Of a stretch of 22,214 nucleotides of DNA, positions 8,114-16,289 are shown one piece after another. The stretch is from NCBI GenBank assembly GCA_003565035.1, contig PXDP01000012.1:1-22214 (forward strand), given 5' to 3'. The stretch is from PVC group bacterium. Its GTDB lineage: Bacteria; Verrucomicrobiota; Kiritimatiellia; SS1-B-03-39; UBA6053. Each line of letters starts with the position of its first letter. The first letter of the stretch is position 1. The position numbers were made by a program, and so were the translations under genes. A model generated the notes under the pieces. It was not told the origin of the DNA. It worked only from the letters and a program-made list of their open reading frames with translations, and searched no databases.

Positions 8114-8149
8114 CTCCGCACCCATATTAACCCGAACAAGGAGTCCCAA

Positions 8150-10084
8150 TTGAGTACCCAAACGAAAACCTTCAAAACAGAAGTCAGTCAACTGCTGGAC
8201 TTGGTGATCCACTCCCTGTATTCCAACAAGGAGATTTTTCTCCGGGAGTTGATTTCCAACGCATCCGACGCCATCGACCGGGCCCGCTTCGAGGCTCTCT
8301 CCAACAGTGATCTCCATGAGCCCGAGGGCGGCTGGAAGATCAAACTGGTTCCCGACAAGGATGCGAACACGCTGACAATTGTCGACAACGGCATCGGCAT
8401 GAATGAGGTCGAGCTGGAAACCAACATCGGCACCATCGCCAATTCCGGCACCAAAGCCTTCCTTAAACAGCTCAAGGAAGCGGAGGCGAAAGACCGGCCG
8501 GAACTGATTGGTCAATTCGGGGTTGGGTTTTATGCCTCGTTCATGGTGGCCGAAAAGGTTGAGATTCTCACCCGCCGCGCCGGCGAAACCCAGGCCTGGC
8601 ACTGGACCTCCACCGGAGACGGCACCTACGAAATCGAGGAGGCGGAGCGCGAACAGCACGGCACCACCATCACCCTGCATCTCCGCAAAGAAGAGGATGA
8701 GGACGGCTCCGAAGATTTCACCGCCGAGTACAAACTCCGCGAAATCGTCAAAAAATACTCCGACTACATCGCGTTCCCGGTGGTCATGGATGTGAAGCGC
8801 TCCGAAAAAGACGAGGAAGCCTCCAAAGAGGGCGAAGATCCGGTCTACAAGGATGTGATCAAAGAAGAGACCCTCAACTCAATGAAAGCGATCTGGACGC
8901 GGCCCAAGTCCGAGGTCACCGATGAGGAGTACCAAACCTTCTACAAAGCCGCCTTCCACGACTGGGAAGATCCGCGCAAAATTATTCACTGGTCCGCCGA
9001 AGGCACCACGGAGTTCAAAGGGCTGCTGTTTATACCGAAAAAAGCGCCCTTTGATCTTTTCTACAATGACGAGGCCAAAGGCCTGCATCTTTATGTGAAG
9101 CGCGTCTTCATCATGAACGACTGCAAAGAGCTGATCCCCGGCTATCTTCGCTTTGTCAAAGGCGTGGTGGACAGCGCGGATTTAAGCCTGAACGTCTCCC
9201 GGGAAATTCTGCAGAACAATCCGCTGGTCCGCCGCATCGGCAAAAACGTGGTCAGCAAGGTGCTCAGCACCCTGAAAGAGATGCAGGAAAACGATACCGC
9301 CGCCTACGAGGACTTCTGGCAGGAATTCGGCAAGGTGGTGAAGGAGGGCATGCACACGGATTTTGCCAACAAGGATAAAATCAGTCACCTGCTCCGCTTC
9401 GAATCCTCGAAAACCGAGGCGGGCAAAACGGTTTCGCTCAAGGATTACCTGGACCGCATGCAGCCGGATCAGAAAGAAATCTACTATCTCACCGGCGAAA
9501 GCCGCGCGGTGGTGGAGAATTCTCCGCTGCTGGAAGCCTTCAAAGCCCGCAATCTGGAAGTGCTTTTCCTCACCGACACCATCGATGAATGGGTCATTCC
9601 CGCCCTGGAAAGCTACGAGGAAAAACCGCTCAAGGGCATTCACCGCGGCGATGTGAACCTGGACTCCGAGGACGAGCAGAAAGAAAAAGAAGCCAAGCTC
9701 GAAGAAGCCAAAGAAAACTACGCCAGTGTGCTCGAAGCCCTCAAAAAAGGGCTTGGAGACAAAATCAAAGAGGTGCGGTTCTCCAAGCGGCTCACGGATT
9801 CGGCGGCGGTGCTGGTGTCCGACGACAGCGGCATCGATGCCAATATGGAACGCATGATGAAGGCCATGGGCCAGGTGGTGCCCGTCGCACCGCGCATCCT
9901 CGAACTTAACCCTGCCCACCCGGTGCTTGGGAAACTGAAATCCATGGTGGAGGCCAATGCCGAGGATCCTGAAATCACCGAGTATGCCGAACTCCTCCGG
10001 GATCAGGCGGTGCTCACCGAGGGGGGCGACCTGGAAAACCCGGCCCGCTTCGCTCAACAAATCAGCAAACTCATGGCGAAATAA
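8150..10084 (+). CDS. htpG: Hsp90-family molecular chaperone HtpG
   Basis: HtpG is the cytoplasmic ATP-dependent Hsp90 homologue that remodels client proteins. The 644 residues carry the GHKL ATPase motifs NASDAIDRARFEAL, DNGIGM, GTIANSGTKAFLKQL and GQFGVGFYASFMVA, then the middle domain with SLNVSREILQ and the C-terminal dimerisation domain. The start is TTG at 8150, chosen because AAGGAG lies six bases upstream and the protein begins STQTKTFKTE as in relatives. The antiporter gene follows after only 6 bases. A candidate stress-type promoter lies about 40 bases upstream. Nothing is missing. Confidence 0.98.
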   Translation: MSTQTKTFKTEVSQLLDLVIHSLYSNKEIFLRELISNASDAIDRARFEALSNSDLHEPEGGWKIKLVPDKDANTLTIVDNGIGMNEVELETNIGTIANSGTKAFLKQLKEAEAKDRPELIGQFGVGFYASFMVAEKVEILTRRAGETQAWHWTSTGDGTYEIEEAEREQHGTTITLHLRKEEDEDGSEDFTAEYKLREIVKKYSDYIAFPVVMDVKRSEKDEEASKEGEDPVYKDVIKEETLNSMKAIWTRPKSEVTDEEYQTFYKAAFHDWEDPRKIIHWSAEGTTEFKGLLFIPKKAPFDLFYNDEAKGLHLYVKRVFIMNDCKELIPGYLRFVKGVVDSADLSLNVSREILQNNPLVRRIGKNVVSKVLSTLKEMQENDTAAYEDFWQEFGKVVKEGMHTDFANKDKISHLLRFESSKTEAGKTVSLKDYLDRMQPDQKEIYYLTGESRAVVENSPLLEAFKARNLEVLFLTDTIDEWVIPALESYEEKPLKGIHRGDVNLDSEDEQKEKEAKLEEAKENYASVLEALKKGLGDKIKEVRFSKRLTDSAAVLVSDDSGIDANMERMMKAMGQVVPVAPRILELNPAHPVLGKLKSMVEANAEDPEITEYAELLRDQAVLTEGGDLENPARFAQQISKLMAK

Positions 10085-10090
10085 GCTCCC

Positions 10091-11374
10091 GTGATTGCCG
10101 CGGCCCTCCAACAACCGGAGACCCTGAAAGCCCTGCTCGGCGAACACCCGATGTTCGCCGCAGGGCTTTTATTGATGATGGGCTATTTCATCGGCAAGCT
10201 CGCGGCCAAACTCAAACTGCCGGAGGTGACCGGCTATATCCTCGCGGGTCTGCTGGTCGGCGAGTCGGTGACCGGGATTTTTCCCTCGAAGATGAACGAG
10301 TCCTTCATCATCATCACCGAAACCGCCCTCGGCCTCATTGCCCTGGCCATCGGGGTCGAATTCTCCAAATCAAAACTCCGCCGGATCGGCCGGGCCACGG
10401 TGCTCATCAATTTCACTCAGGTGACCGTGACCCTCGTGTTTGTGACGGGAGCCCTGCTGCTGATGGGCATGGAGGTTCCGTTCGCGCTGCTGCTCGGTGC
10501 GGTGGCCACCACCACCGCTCCGGCCGCCTCCATGGCGGTGGCGCAGGCCATGCGGGCCCGCGGTAAATTCATCGATTACATTCACAGCGTCATCGCACTG
10601 GGCGATGCCGGCTGCCTGCTGCTCTTCGGACTGATTCTCTCCTTCACCGGCAAACTGATGGGCGCCACGAGTGACGGCAGCACCGACGTGATGTACGCCC
10701 TCCGGGAAGTGGGCATTTCCCTGCTGCTGGGGCTCGTGGGCGGCTTTGTGCTCCACCGCATCACCCGCAACAAAAAAGGTCAGAACGAACTGCTGATTCT
10801 GACGCTGGGGGTGATCTTTATGAGCACCGCCACCGCGATTATTTTTCATCTCTCCCCCCTGCTTTCCAACATGACCATGGGCTGCGTGCTGGTCAACCTT
10901 TCCGCGCGTAATCACCGGCTGTTCCGGATTCTGGAGCCGGTCACTCCGCCACTGTATGCGCTCTTTTTTGTGATTGCGGGCACCGAACTGAATTTGGAGG
11001 TGTTCACCCGCAAAGATCTCGCGCTGCTCGGCGGTGTCTACATCCTGGTCCGTGCAGTGGGCAAATACTTCGGGGCCTGGGCAGGCTGCAAAATCGGGGG
11101 CATCCAGGAACCCATCCGCTCCAATCTGGGATGGTGCATGCTGCCGCAGGCCGGGGTGGCCCTGGGTTTGGTGCTGCTCATCCAGACCTCGCCGGTGATG
11201 CAGCGGCTCTCCGAATCACAGGTTAACGTGCTCAACGACATGGTGAACATTATTCTGATGTCCGTATTTGTGAACGAACTGATTGGACCGCCCCTGCTGA
11301 AAATGGCGATTCTGAAAGGCAACCAGGATCCGGAACCGGAAGACGAAGAGGAGAACGATCATGAATTTCTATGA
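10091..11374 (+). CDS. CPA2-type monovalent cation:proton antiporter
   Basis: The 427-residue protein is almost entirely membrane helices, about 12, with family motifs LKLPEVTGYILAGLLVGES and ATTTAPAASMAVAQAMRARG. The ion-site helix reads VIALGDAGCLLLFG, with a single Asp172 preceded by Gly where electrogenic relatives have two aspartates, suggesting electroneutral exchange (inference). It ends in an acidic tail and has no TrkA-N/RCK domain. It starts with GTG 6 bases after htpG; an ATG at 10151 is an alternative. Neither has a good ribosome site, so coupling from htpG is likely. It overlaps the EIIA/PII-like gene by 14 bases, suggesting that this gene encodes its regulator. Confidence 0.88.
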   Translation: MIAAALQQPETLKALLGEHPMFAAGLLLMMGYFIGKLAAKLKLPEVTGYILAGLLVGESVTGIFPSKMNESFIIITETALGLIALAIGVEFSKSKLRRIGRATVLINFTQVTVTLVFVTGALLLMGMEVPFALLLGAVATTTAPAASMAVAQAMRARGKFIDYIHSVIALGDAGCLLLFGLILSFTGKLMGATSDGSTDVMYALREVGISLLLGLVGGFVLHRITRNKKGQNELLILTLGVIFMSTATAIIFHLSPLLSNMTMGCVLVNLSARNHRLFRILEPVTPPLYALFFVIAGTELNLEVFTRKDLALLGGVYILVRAVGKYFGAWAGCKIGGIQEPIRSNLGWCMLPQAGVALGLVLLIQTSPVMQRLSESQVNVLNDMVNIILMSVFVNELIGPPLLKMAILKGNQDPEPEDEEENDHEFL

Positions 11375-12182
11375 AATCACCTGTGAAGCCGCCTGTACCG
11401 CAAACGTGCCGGCCCGGCACCGGGAGGACCTTCTTCAGGCCGCCGCCAAAAAAGCAATGTCGGCACCCGCCCTCAAGGCCCTGGGTGAGGATCGTATCTA
11501 CCAGGCTCTGCTGAACCGCGAACATCAGGGCAGCACCGGGTTCGGCGGCGGCGCGGCCATTCCCCACGCGCGCTTTGATGAACTGGAAGAGTTTGTTCTG
11601 TTTATTATCACCAGTCGGCATCCGATTGATTTCGAAGCGGTGGACCACAAAAAAGTTTCCGTGTTTTTCATTCTCATCGGCCCCTCCAAAGCGGTCAAAG
11701 AACATCTCAAGGCCCTCGCCGGGATCTCCACCATTGTGGCCCGCACCAACCTGATTAATGAACTGCGACTCGCCTCCGGCGGATCAGTCCTCTACGAAAA
11801 TTTTCTCAGCAAAACGCGGGATGAGAAACCCGCGAAACTTCAGAAAAAGCAAAAATTGCTGGTGGTGGTTTTGTATGAAGAAGACCGCTTCTATGACCTG
11901 CTGGAGTATTTTCTGGAGGAGGGGATCGACGGGGCCACGGTGATCGACTCCATCGGCATGGGGCAATATATCTCCAACATCCCCTTGTTTTCCAGTTTTG
12001 TGAGTTTTATGAACGAGGACCATAACCGAAGCCGGACGATTCTCGCGCCCGTTCCGGAAAATCAGGTGGAGCAGGTTGTTCGGGGGATTGAAGACATCAC
12101 CGGCGACCTGGACAAAACCCAGGGGGCCATGATCATGGTGCTGGACCTGGCCTTCACCAAAGGCTCCATGAAAATGATGTGA
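11361..12182 (+). CDS. Fused PTS EIIA (Ntr/fructose type) and PII-like protein
   Basis: The N-terminal domain (about residues 1-150) is a PTS EIIA with the active-site context GGGAAIPHAR, so His69 is the phosphorylation site. After a Lys-rich linker (KPAKLQKKQK), residues about 160-273 start LLVVVLYEEDRFYDLLEYFLEE, which looks like a GlnB/PII-like ferredoxin fold. No sugar-specific EIIB or EIIC is nearby, so the role is regulatory, as in EIIA-Ntr. Its start overlaps the antiporter gene by 14 bases and has GAAGAGGAG upstream. The context suggests that phosphorylation state and a small ligand control antiporter activity; that is inference. Confidence 0.82.
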   Translation: MNFYEITCEAACTANVPARHREDLLQAAAKKAMSAPALKALGEDRIYQALLNREHQGSTGFGGGAAIPHARFDELEEFVLFIITSRHPIDFEAVDHKKVSVFFILIGPSKAVKEHLKALAGISTIVARTNLINELRLASGGSVLYENFLSKTRDEKPAKLQKKQKLLVVVLYEEDRFYDLLEYFLEEGIDGATVIDSIGMGQYISNIPLFSSFVSFMNEDHNRSRTILAPVPENQVEQVVRGIEDITGDLDKTQGAMIMVLDLAFTKGSMKMM

Positions 12183-12183
12183 C

Positions 12184-12223
12184 CCAGTCCGAAGCCAGTC
12201 CGAATCCGGTCCGAAGCCGGTCA
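12184..12223. repeat. 11-base tandem repeat between convergent genes
   Basis: Three and a half copies of an 11-base unit, CC(A/G)GTCCGAA(G/T), run from just after the EIIA/PII stop into the stop codon of the serine acetyltransferase gene. Units are 12184-12194, 12195-12205, 12206-12216 and a partial copy. The repeat fills almost the whole gap between the two 3' ends. No terminator hairpin with a T-run is seen. Confidence 0.7.
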
Positions 12224-13174
12224 CCTATCCTTGCGCGGTTTGATCCGGAGTTCCGGATGAACCGCAGCCACAAAACTGTTGGGAGGCACGGATTCATTCA
12301 GAAACACGTTCGCCCCAATGGTGCTGCCGCTGCCAATCACCGTGTCACCGCCCAGGATGGTTGAGTTGGCATAAATCACCACATCATTCTCCACCGTGGG
12401 GTGCCGCTTGACATGTTTGATCGGCAAGCCATTTTCATCCAGCGGAAAACTTTTCGCCCCCAGGGTCACGCCCTGATAAATTTTCACCCGGTCCCCGATC
12501 ACCGTGGTTTCACCGACGACCACGCCGGTGGCATGATCAATGAAAAAACTGCGGCCGACCGTTGCCCCCGGATGAAGGTCCACTCCCGTTTTCGCGTGCG
12601 TCCATTCGCTCATGATGCGGGGAACCACCGGGACATTCAGGCGGTACAGCTCATGCGCCAGCCGGTGCGCGGCAATCGCCAGAAGTCCGGGATACGCCAG
12701 TTGTACCTCCGCATACGTGAGCGCCGCCGGATCGCCGTCATATGCGGCCCGGATATCATCGATCACCAACTCGCGGATGCAGGGGAATGAACCGAAAAAC
12801 TGTTCCAGGATTTTCTGGGATTCCGCACGCACATCCAGCCCGCAGGGCTTTTCCCCCTCGGTCATGGCGGCCCGGCCGTACCAGCGGAAAGGGATACTGC
12901 GTTCAATCTGGGGCCTCAGATGCCGCCAGGCATGACTCAGACGCCGCAGCAAAAACACGCTGAATTCATCAATCCCGATACTTCCGGGATTCATGCGCCC
13001 GGGCAGAAGCAAATCAATCAGCATCCGCAGGGCGGACACCACCTCGGCCGGGTCCGGATAATCGGAAAGAATGTTCTCGGGAAGATCTTCCGCCGCGTCC
13101 TGATACAGGGGGTGCAGGCGGCGGACAGTTTCATACAGGAATTGACTGGGGTGATCCGGATCAGAAGATGACAT
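12221..13174 (-). CDS. cysE: Serine O-acetyltransferase, EpsC/CysE family
   Basis: The enzyme makes O-acetylserine from serine and acetyl-CoA, the first step of cysteine synthesis. The 317 residues have a long helical N-terminus typical of the EpsC branch and a C-terminal left-handed beta-helix of hexapeptide repeats. Catalytic residues are visible as Asp199 in GVDLHPGATVG and His214 in FIDHATGVVVGET. A loop, GAKSFPLDENG, with PIKHVKRHPTVEND follows. There is no Shine-Dalgarno: the ATG lies only 6 bases after a good -10 box, so the mRNA is probably leaderless. It is divergent from the YiiX-like gene and convergent with the EIIA/PII gene. The symbol is by function; epsC would fit equally well. 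Confidence 0.93.
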   Translation of the reverse strand: MSSSDPDHPSQFLYETVRRLHPLYQDAAEDLPENILSDYPDPAEVVSALRMLIDLLLPGRMNPGSIGIDEFSVFLLRRLSHAWRHLRPQIERSIPFRWYGRAAMTEGEKPCGLDVRAESQKILEQFFGSFPCIRELVIDDIRAAYDGDPAALTYAEVQLAYPGLLAIAAHRLAHELYRLNVPVVPRIMSEWTHAKTGVDLHPGATVGRSFFIDHATGVVVGETTVIGDRVKIYQGVTLGAKSFPLDENGLPIKHVKRHPTVENDVVIYANSTILGGDTVIGSGSTIGANVFLNESVPPNSFVAAVHPELRIKPRKDR

Positions 13175-13180
13175 ATTTGA

Positions 13181-13209
13181 ATTCTAGCTTCAAGGAGGGC
13201 AACTGTCCA
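13181..13209 (-). promoter_or_regulatory. Sigma70-type promoter giving a leaderless cysE mRNA
   Basis: On the minus strand TGGACA (13204-13209) and TAGAAT (13181-13186) are 17 bases apart, each matching consensus in five of six bases. The expected first transcribed base, about 7 bases past the -10 box, is the A of the ATG at 13174. Confidence 0.6.
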
Positions 13210-13240
13210 CTTTTGATTCCATCCTTTTTAAAAATCGGGT

Positions 13241-14614
13241 ATGCATGAGGATATGGAACTCTCCACGTCCTCCCCCGGGCCGATTGACCGGGTCCGCACC
13301 ACGCTGCTGGCCACTGCAGAGGGGTTTCCGGTTGAACCGGAGATCCTGGCACTGCGCACCGCCCTGGGGCCGGCACTGGACCGCGGCTACTTCACCCCGT
13401 CGGAGGATGAGCGTATTCGGGAGCTGTACGCCCGCTATCTTCATGCGAGAACCGCACTGCACCTGTCTCTGCAGGATCTGGAAACACATCTCCCCCGCTG
13501 GCGGCGCGCCAAAAATCCCGAAACCATTCAGGCCTTTGCCCTGGGCTGGGCGGCAGGCTGCATCCTCATGCGCGCCGCCCGCTATCTCGTCACCGAATTT
13601 CACAAAGAACCGGTCATCCGGAATCTCCTGAATGATGCGGAGCCCCGCTTCGGCATTCCCGACAACAGCCTGGACCGAATTCACCGCTCCGCCAGCCACC
13701 CGGTCACGATCCTCCGCTTTCTGCGGGCCGCGCGTTTCGCCGACCGCCATGCCGAGGACCTTGAACGTCTGCGAAAGGATCCGGATTTCGCGCCGGTCTT
13801 GGACCTGCTGGACCAGGAAAAGCCGTTGATCGAACTGCAGAAACGCTCTTATGCCGGCTCTGTCCTGCGCTACCGCTGGGTCCGCTTTCGCACACGCCCG
13901 GTTCTCACCTACCGGCGCATCATGTGGGAAATCTTCGAAACCTCGGGCCGGGCCATTGCGGAAATGCGGAATCCTTTTCACGCCAAACGGGTTCCGCGGA
14001 AAATCCTGCACCGGGTCTCCGGACAGCTTCAGCCCGGAGATATCCTCATCACCCGCCACGACGATGCCCTGAGCAATCTTTTTCTCCCCGGATTTTGGCC
14101 GCACTCCGCCCTGGTCATCGGACATGCCGAGCAGCGTGACGCTCTGGGGATCCGCGTGGATGCCGACCGCGAAAAAGGCTCCCGACCGCCTCATTGCATC
14201 CTGGAGGCAAAAAAAGACGGTGTCCGGTTCCGCGCTCTGGAGGAAACCCTCCGGGTCGATGCTTTTGTACTGCTGCGCCCGAAACATCTTTCGGAGAGCG
14301 ATCTGAAAACCGTAATCGAACGCGCCTTTTCCCATGAGGGAAAACTCTATGATTTCAGCTTCGACTTCACCCGGGCGGACCGGCTCGTCTGCACAGAAGT
14401 CATCTATCGCAGTTTTGAGGGGCTCAACGGCATCCAGTTTGAATTACAGCGGCGGGCGGGACGGTTCACCTTTTCGGCGGAAGACCTCCTTTGCCAGGGA
14501 CTCCGCCGCGGATTTTTCGAGGTTGTTTTCCTGTACGGCCTGCCCGGAAATCATTTCTACACGGATGAACGGGCACAACAAATCCTGATGCGTTCCCTGG
14601 AAGAACTACAATAA
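13241..14614 (+). CDS. YiiX/YebB-like permuted papain-fold (NlpC/P60) protein with long N-terminal domain
   Basis: The C-terminal part (about residues 255-440) matches the permuted NlpC/P60 group: QPGDILITRHD, FWPHSALVIG with His288, an acidic residue at Glu322 (CILEAKKDGV) and the nucleophile Cys384 in RLVCTEVIYRSF. Such enzymes are predicted amidases or acyltransferases on cell-wall peptides or lipids. The first 250 residues are mostly helical, with no domain I recognise, and there is no signal peptide, so a cytoplasmic or peripheral location is likely. The start is ATG 13241; no clear Shine-Dalgarno is seen. It shares a 66-base divergent region with cysE. The substrate is unknown. Confidence 0.8.
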   Translation: MHEDMELSTSSPGPIDRVRTTLLATAEGFPVEPEILALRTALGPALDRGYFTPSEDERIRELYARYLHARTALHLSLQDLETHLPRWRRAKNPETIQAFALGWAAGCILMRAARYLVTEFHKEPVIRNLLNDAEPRFGIPDNSLDRIHRSASHPVTILRFLRAARFADRHAEDLERLRKDPDFAPVLDLLDQEKPLIELQKRSYAGSVLRYRWVRFRTRPVLTYRRIMWEIFETSGRAIAEMRNPFHAKRVPRKILHRVSGQLQPGDILITRHDDALSNLFLPGFWPHSALVIGHAEQRDALGIRVDADREKGSRPPHCILEAKKDGVRFRALEETLRVDAFVLLRPKHLSESDLKTVIERAFSHEGKLYDFSFDFTRADRLVCTEVIYRSFEGLNGIQFELQRRAGRFTFSAEDLLCQGLRRGFFEVVFLYGLPGNHFYTDERAQQILMRSLEELQ

Positions 14615-14662
14615 TGTACCGACAAACACCAATAACGACATTTTAACGATAATTCATTTGAA

Positions 14663-14687
14663 TCCTGAATCAGGACACTTATCAGGA
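14663..14687. promoter_or_regulatory. TCCTGA/TCAGGA dyad plus direct repeat, putative operator
   Basis: TCCTGA (14663-14668), one central A, and TCAGGA (14670-14675) form a perfect dyad. A third half-site, ATCAGGA, repeats 12 bases further on (14681-14687), a spacing close to one helical turn. An outer pair, GATAA (from 14648) and TTATC (14679-14683), is also inverted. It sits upstream of a gene with an HTH-like C-terminus, so autoregulation is possible. Confidence 0.4.
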
Positions 14688-14715
14688 AAGGAGTACACCC
14701 AAATAGGCCACTATC

Positions 14716-15348
14716 ATGATTTTAGTCGCGATTACTCTTGAGAGCCCCAAACATCTAAAGCAATTTCAACCTTATCTTTCTATACTCCAAGAAAGATACG
14801 CCCCCTTTCTCGGTCAGAACGTGACGGAGATTGAACCCGGCAAATGGGTTTCGTCCGTCAAACCCTTTCATGCCGGTATTTTTCCATACCTCTGTCTTGA
14901 TGCCATGATTTACACGGGGCAGGCACACAGCAAACTCTATTTTGCGAATGACATCCTGGATTTTTCCATCAACCAGGAGGTTTCACCCAGCGACTTCGGC
15001 CGACTCGTCCAGCAAAACAAGGGCAGTTTTTCACCGAAATCCATACAGGCCTGCTGTCTCTATCAGGGATTCGGACGGCGGATCGACATGGCTCTGAACG
15101 CCATCGCACGCCTCGTGTTTGATTCGCTGCACTCACTGACCAAAGTGGAGACCGATGTGCTCAGAGAATTAAGGCGGCTGCAGTTTGAACAGTACAAAGA
15201 CCCCTGTATTACCCGCACCTACGGACTGCAGAAACATGTTGCCGGCAAACTGAAAAAATCGCCGGTCGCGGTCCATAAATCTTTAAAAAGCTCCAAGTAC
15301 GAGCTGTTGTCGGACAGTGCCAATACGATGAGGTCGATTCTGGCCTGA
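14716..15348 (+). CDS. Uncharacterised 210-residue protein with C-terminal HTH-like segment
   Basis: I do not recognise this protein with confidence. The N-terminus (MILVAITLES, then a region rich in aromatic residues) looks like an alpha/beta domain. Residues about 155-200 (ELRRLQFEQYKDPCITRTYG, then GLQKHVAGKLKKSPVAVHKS) resemble a helix-turn-helix with recognition helix SPVAVHKSLKSS. The layout recalls SatD-like proteins, which is unverified. The DNA is visibly richer in A and T than its neighbours, which may indicate transfer. The ATG at 14716 is forced by an in-frame TAG at 14704-14706, yet the only good Shine-Dalgarno, AAGGAG at 14688-14693, is 22 bases away. It is convergent with the second MCE operon. 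Confidence 0.7.
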   Translation: MILVAITLESPKHLKQFQPYLSILQERYAPFLGQNVTEIEPGKWVSSVKPFHAGIFPYLCLDAMIYTGQAHSKLYFANDILDFSINQEVSPSDFGRLVQQNKGSFSPKSIQACCLYQGFGRRIDMALNAIARLVFDSLHSLTKVETDVLRELRRLQFEQYKDPCITRTYGLQKHVAGKLKKSPVAVHKSLKSSKYELLSDSANTMRSILA

Positions 15349-15363
15349 CCGCAAAGCAGCGGT
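15348..15363. terminator. Weak stem-loop between convergent genes
   Basis: ACCGC and GCGGT pair around a 6-base loop in the 14-base space between the 3' ends of the orphan gene and the MCE gene. The stem is only 5 base pairs and no T-run follows on either strand, so terminator function is doubtful. Confidence 0.25.
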
Positions 15364-16289
15364 TAAAAGGCGCCGAAGAAAATGGAGCTGAAGGTGGTGA
15401 TCGGTGACGTTTCCCTGAAATCATCCAGGGTGGCCCGGGCCTCATCCACCAGCGACTCCACCTTGCGGTACAGCACATCCTCGGTCATCAGCAGTGTCAG
15501 CGTCCCCTGCTCCTCGGTCAGCCTTTCCGTGAACTCGCGCAGTCCGGCAATGGTGGCACTGAGGTCTTCGTACAATTGCGCATCCGAACTCAGCAGTTTG
15601 CCCACGGTCCCCTCCCCCTGCTCAATCCTGGCAAACACACGTTTGGCATCGGCAGACACCTCGTTGAAATTATCGGTCAGAGAGATCAGTTGATCATGTA
15701 AGGTGGGATCGTTGATTAAGCGGGCGATCGTGCCTTCCCCCTGATCGACTTTATCGGTAATCGTCCGGAGATTCGAGGTGAAGCCCTGTATATCCTCCAG
15801 AATGCCTCCCTCCACCAGAGCCTCACGGATTAAATGAATCGTCTGCGTGGCTTCATCCAGCAGATTGGTGACCGGCTGACCTCTCAAATTCGCGTATCCC
15901 TCATCGGGCAGCAGCGGGCGGTTTTCGGAGCCTTCGTCCACAAGGAGCCGCATCCCTCCAAGCATAGAGGACGGCTCAATGATAAAACGATAGTCTTCAT
16001 GAAGTTCCACTGGACGGGTCAGCCTGAGCTTCAGGTTCACACCCCGCTGATTTCGGGGGACATTGATTTCATTCACATTTCCGATTTGAACCCCACGCAT
16101 GAAAACCGGCTCCCCGTTCCGGAGGCCTCCGATACTCTCAAAATGCACATCCAGAAAATAGGCCCGTTCAAAAAACCGGTTCTGACTGATCACCAGCGTC
16201 AGCGTCAGTAACACGACTAAAATCACAAACATGAAGGCGCCCACGACAATTTCAGTGGTCACATCACTACGGCGTTGCTTGGAACTCAT
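15363..16289 (-). CDS. MCE-domain protein, MlaD type (system 2)
   Basis: This 308-residue protein has one N-terminal membrane helix (about residues 13-34) and an MCE domain at about 42-115 (FESIGGLRNGEPVFMRGVQIGN). The tail is helical and contains three related segments: QGEGTIARLINDPTLHDQL, QGEGTVGKLLSSDAQLYEDL and EEQGTLTLLMTEDVLYRKV. GEGT-type repeats are usual in MCE proteins that form long helical tubes across the periplasm. It ends FSSIFFGAF. The start overlaps the ATPase stop as ATGA. It differs clearly from the MCE protein of system 1 in tail type, so the two systems probably handle different routes or partners. It is the last gene of the operon. Confidence 0.92.
   Translation of the reverse strand: MSSKQRRSDVTTEIVVGAFMFVILVVLLTLTLVISQNRFFERAYFLDVHFESIGGLRNGEPVFMRGVQIGNVNEINVPRNQRGVNLKLRLTRPVELHEDYRFIIEPSSMLGGMRLLVDEGSENRPLLPDEGYANLRGQPVTNLLDEATQTIHLIREALVEGGILEDIQGFTSNLRTITDKVDQGEGTIARLINDPTLHDQLISLTDNFNEVSADAKRVFARIEQGEGTVGKLLSSDAQLYEDLSATIAGLREFTERLTEEQGTLTLLMTEDVLYRKVESLVDEARATLDDFRETSPITTFSSIFFGAF

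Noticed and set aside
7952..8149. CIRCE element or minus-strand promoter in the htpG/mlaE gap
   Set aside because: No TTAGCACTC inverted repeat is present, and no minus-strand -35/-10 pair with good spacing was found. A GGAGG there leads to no open frame.
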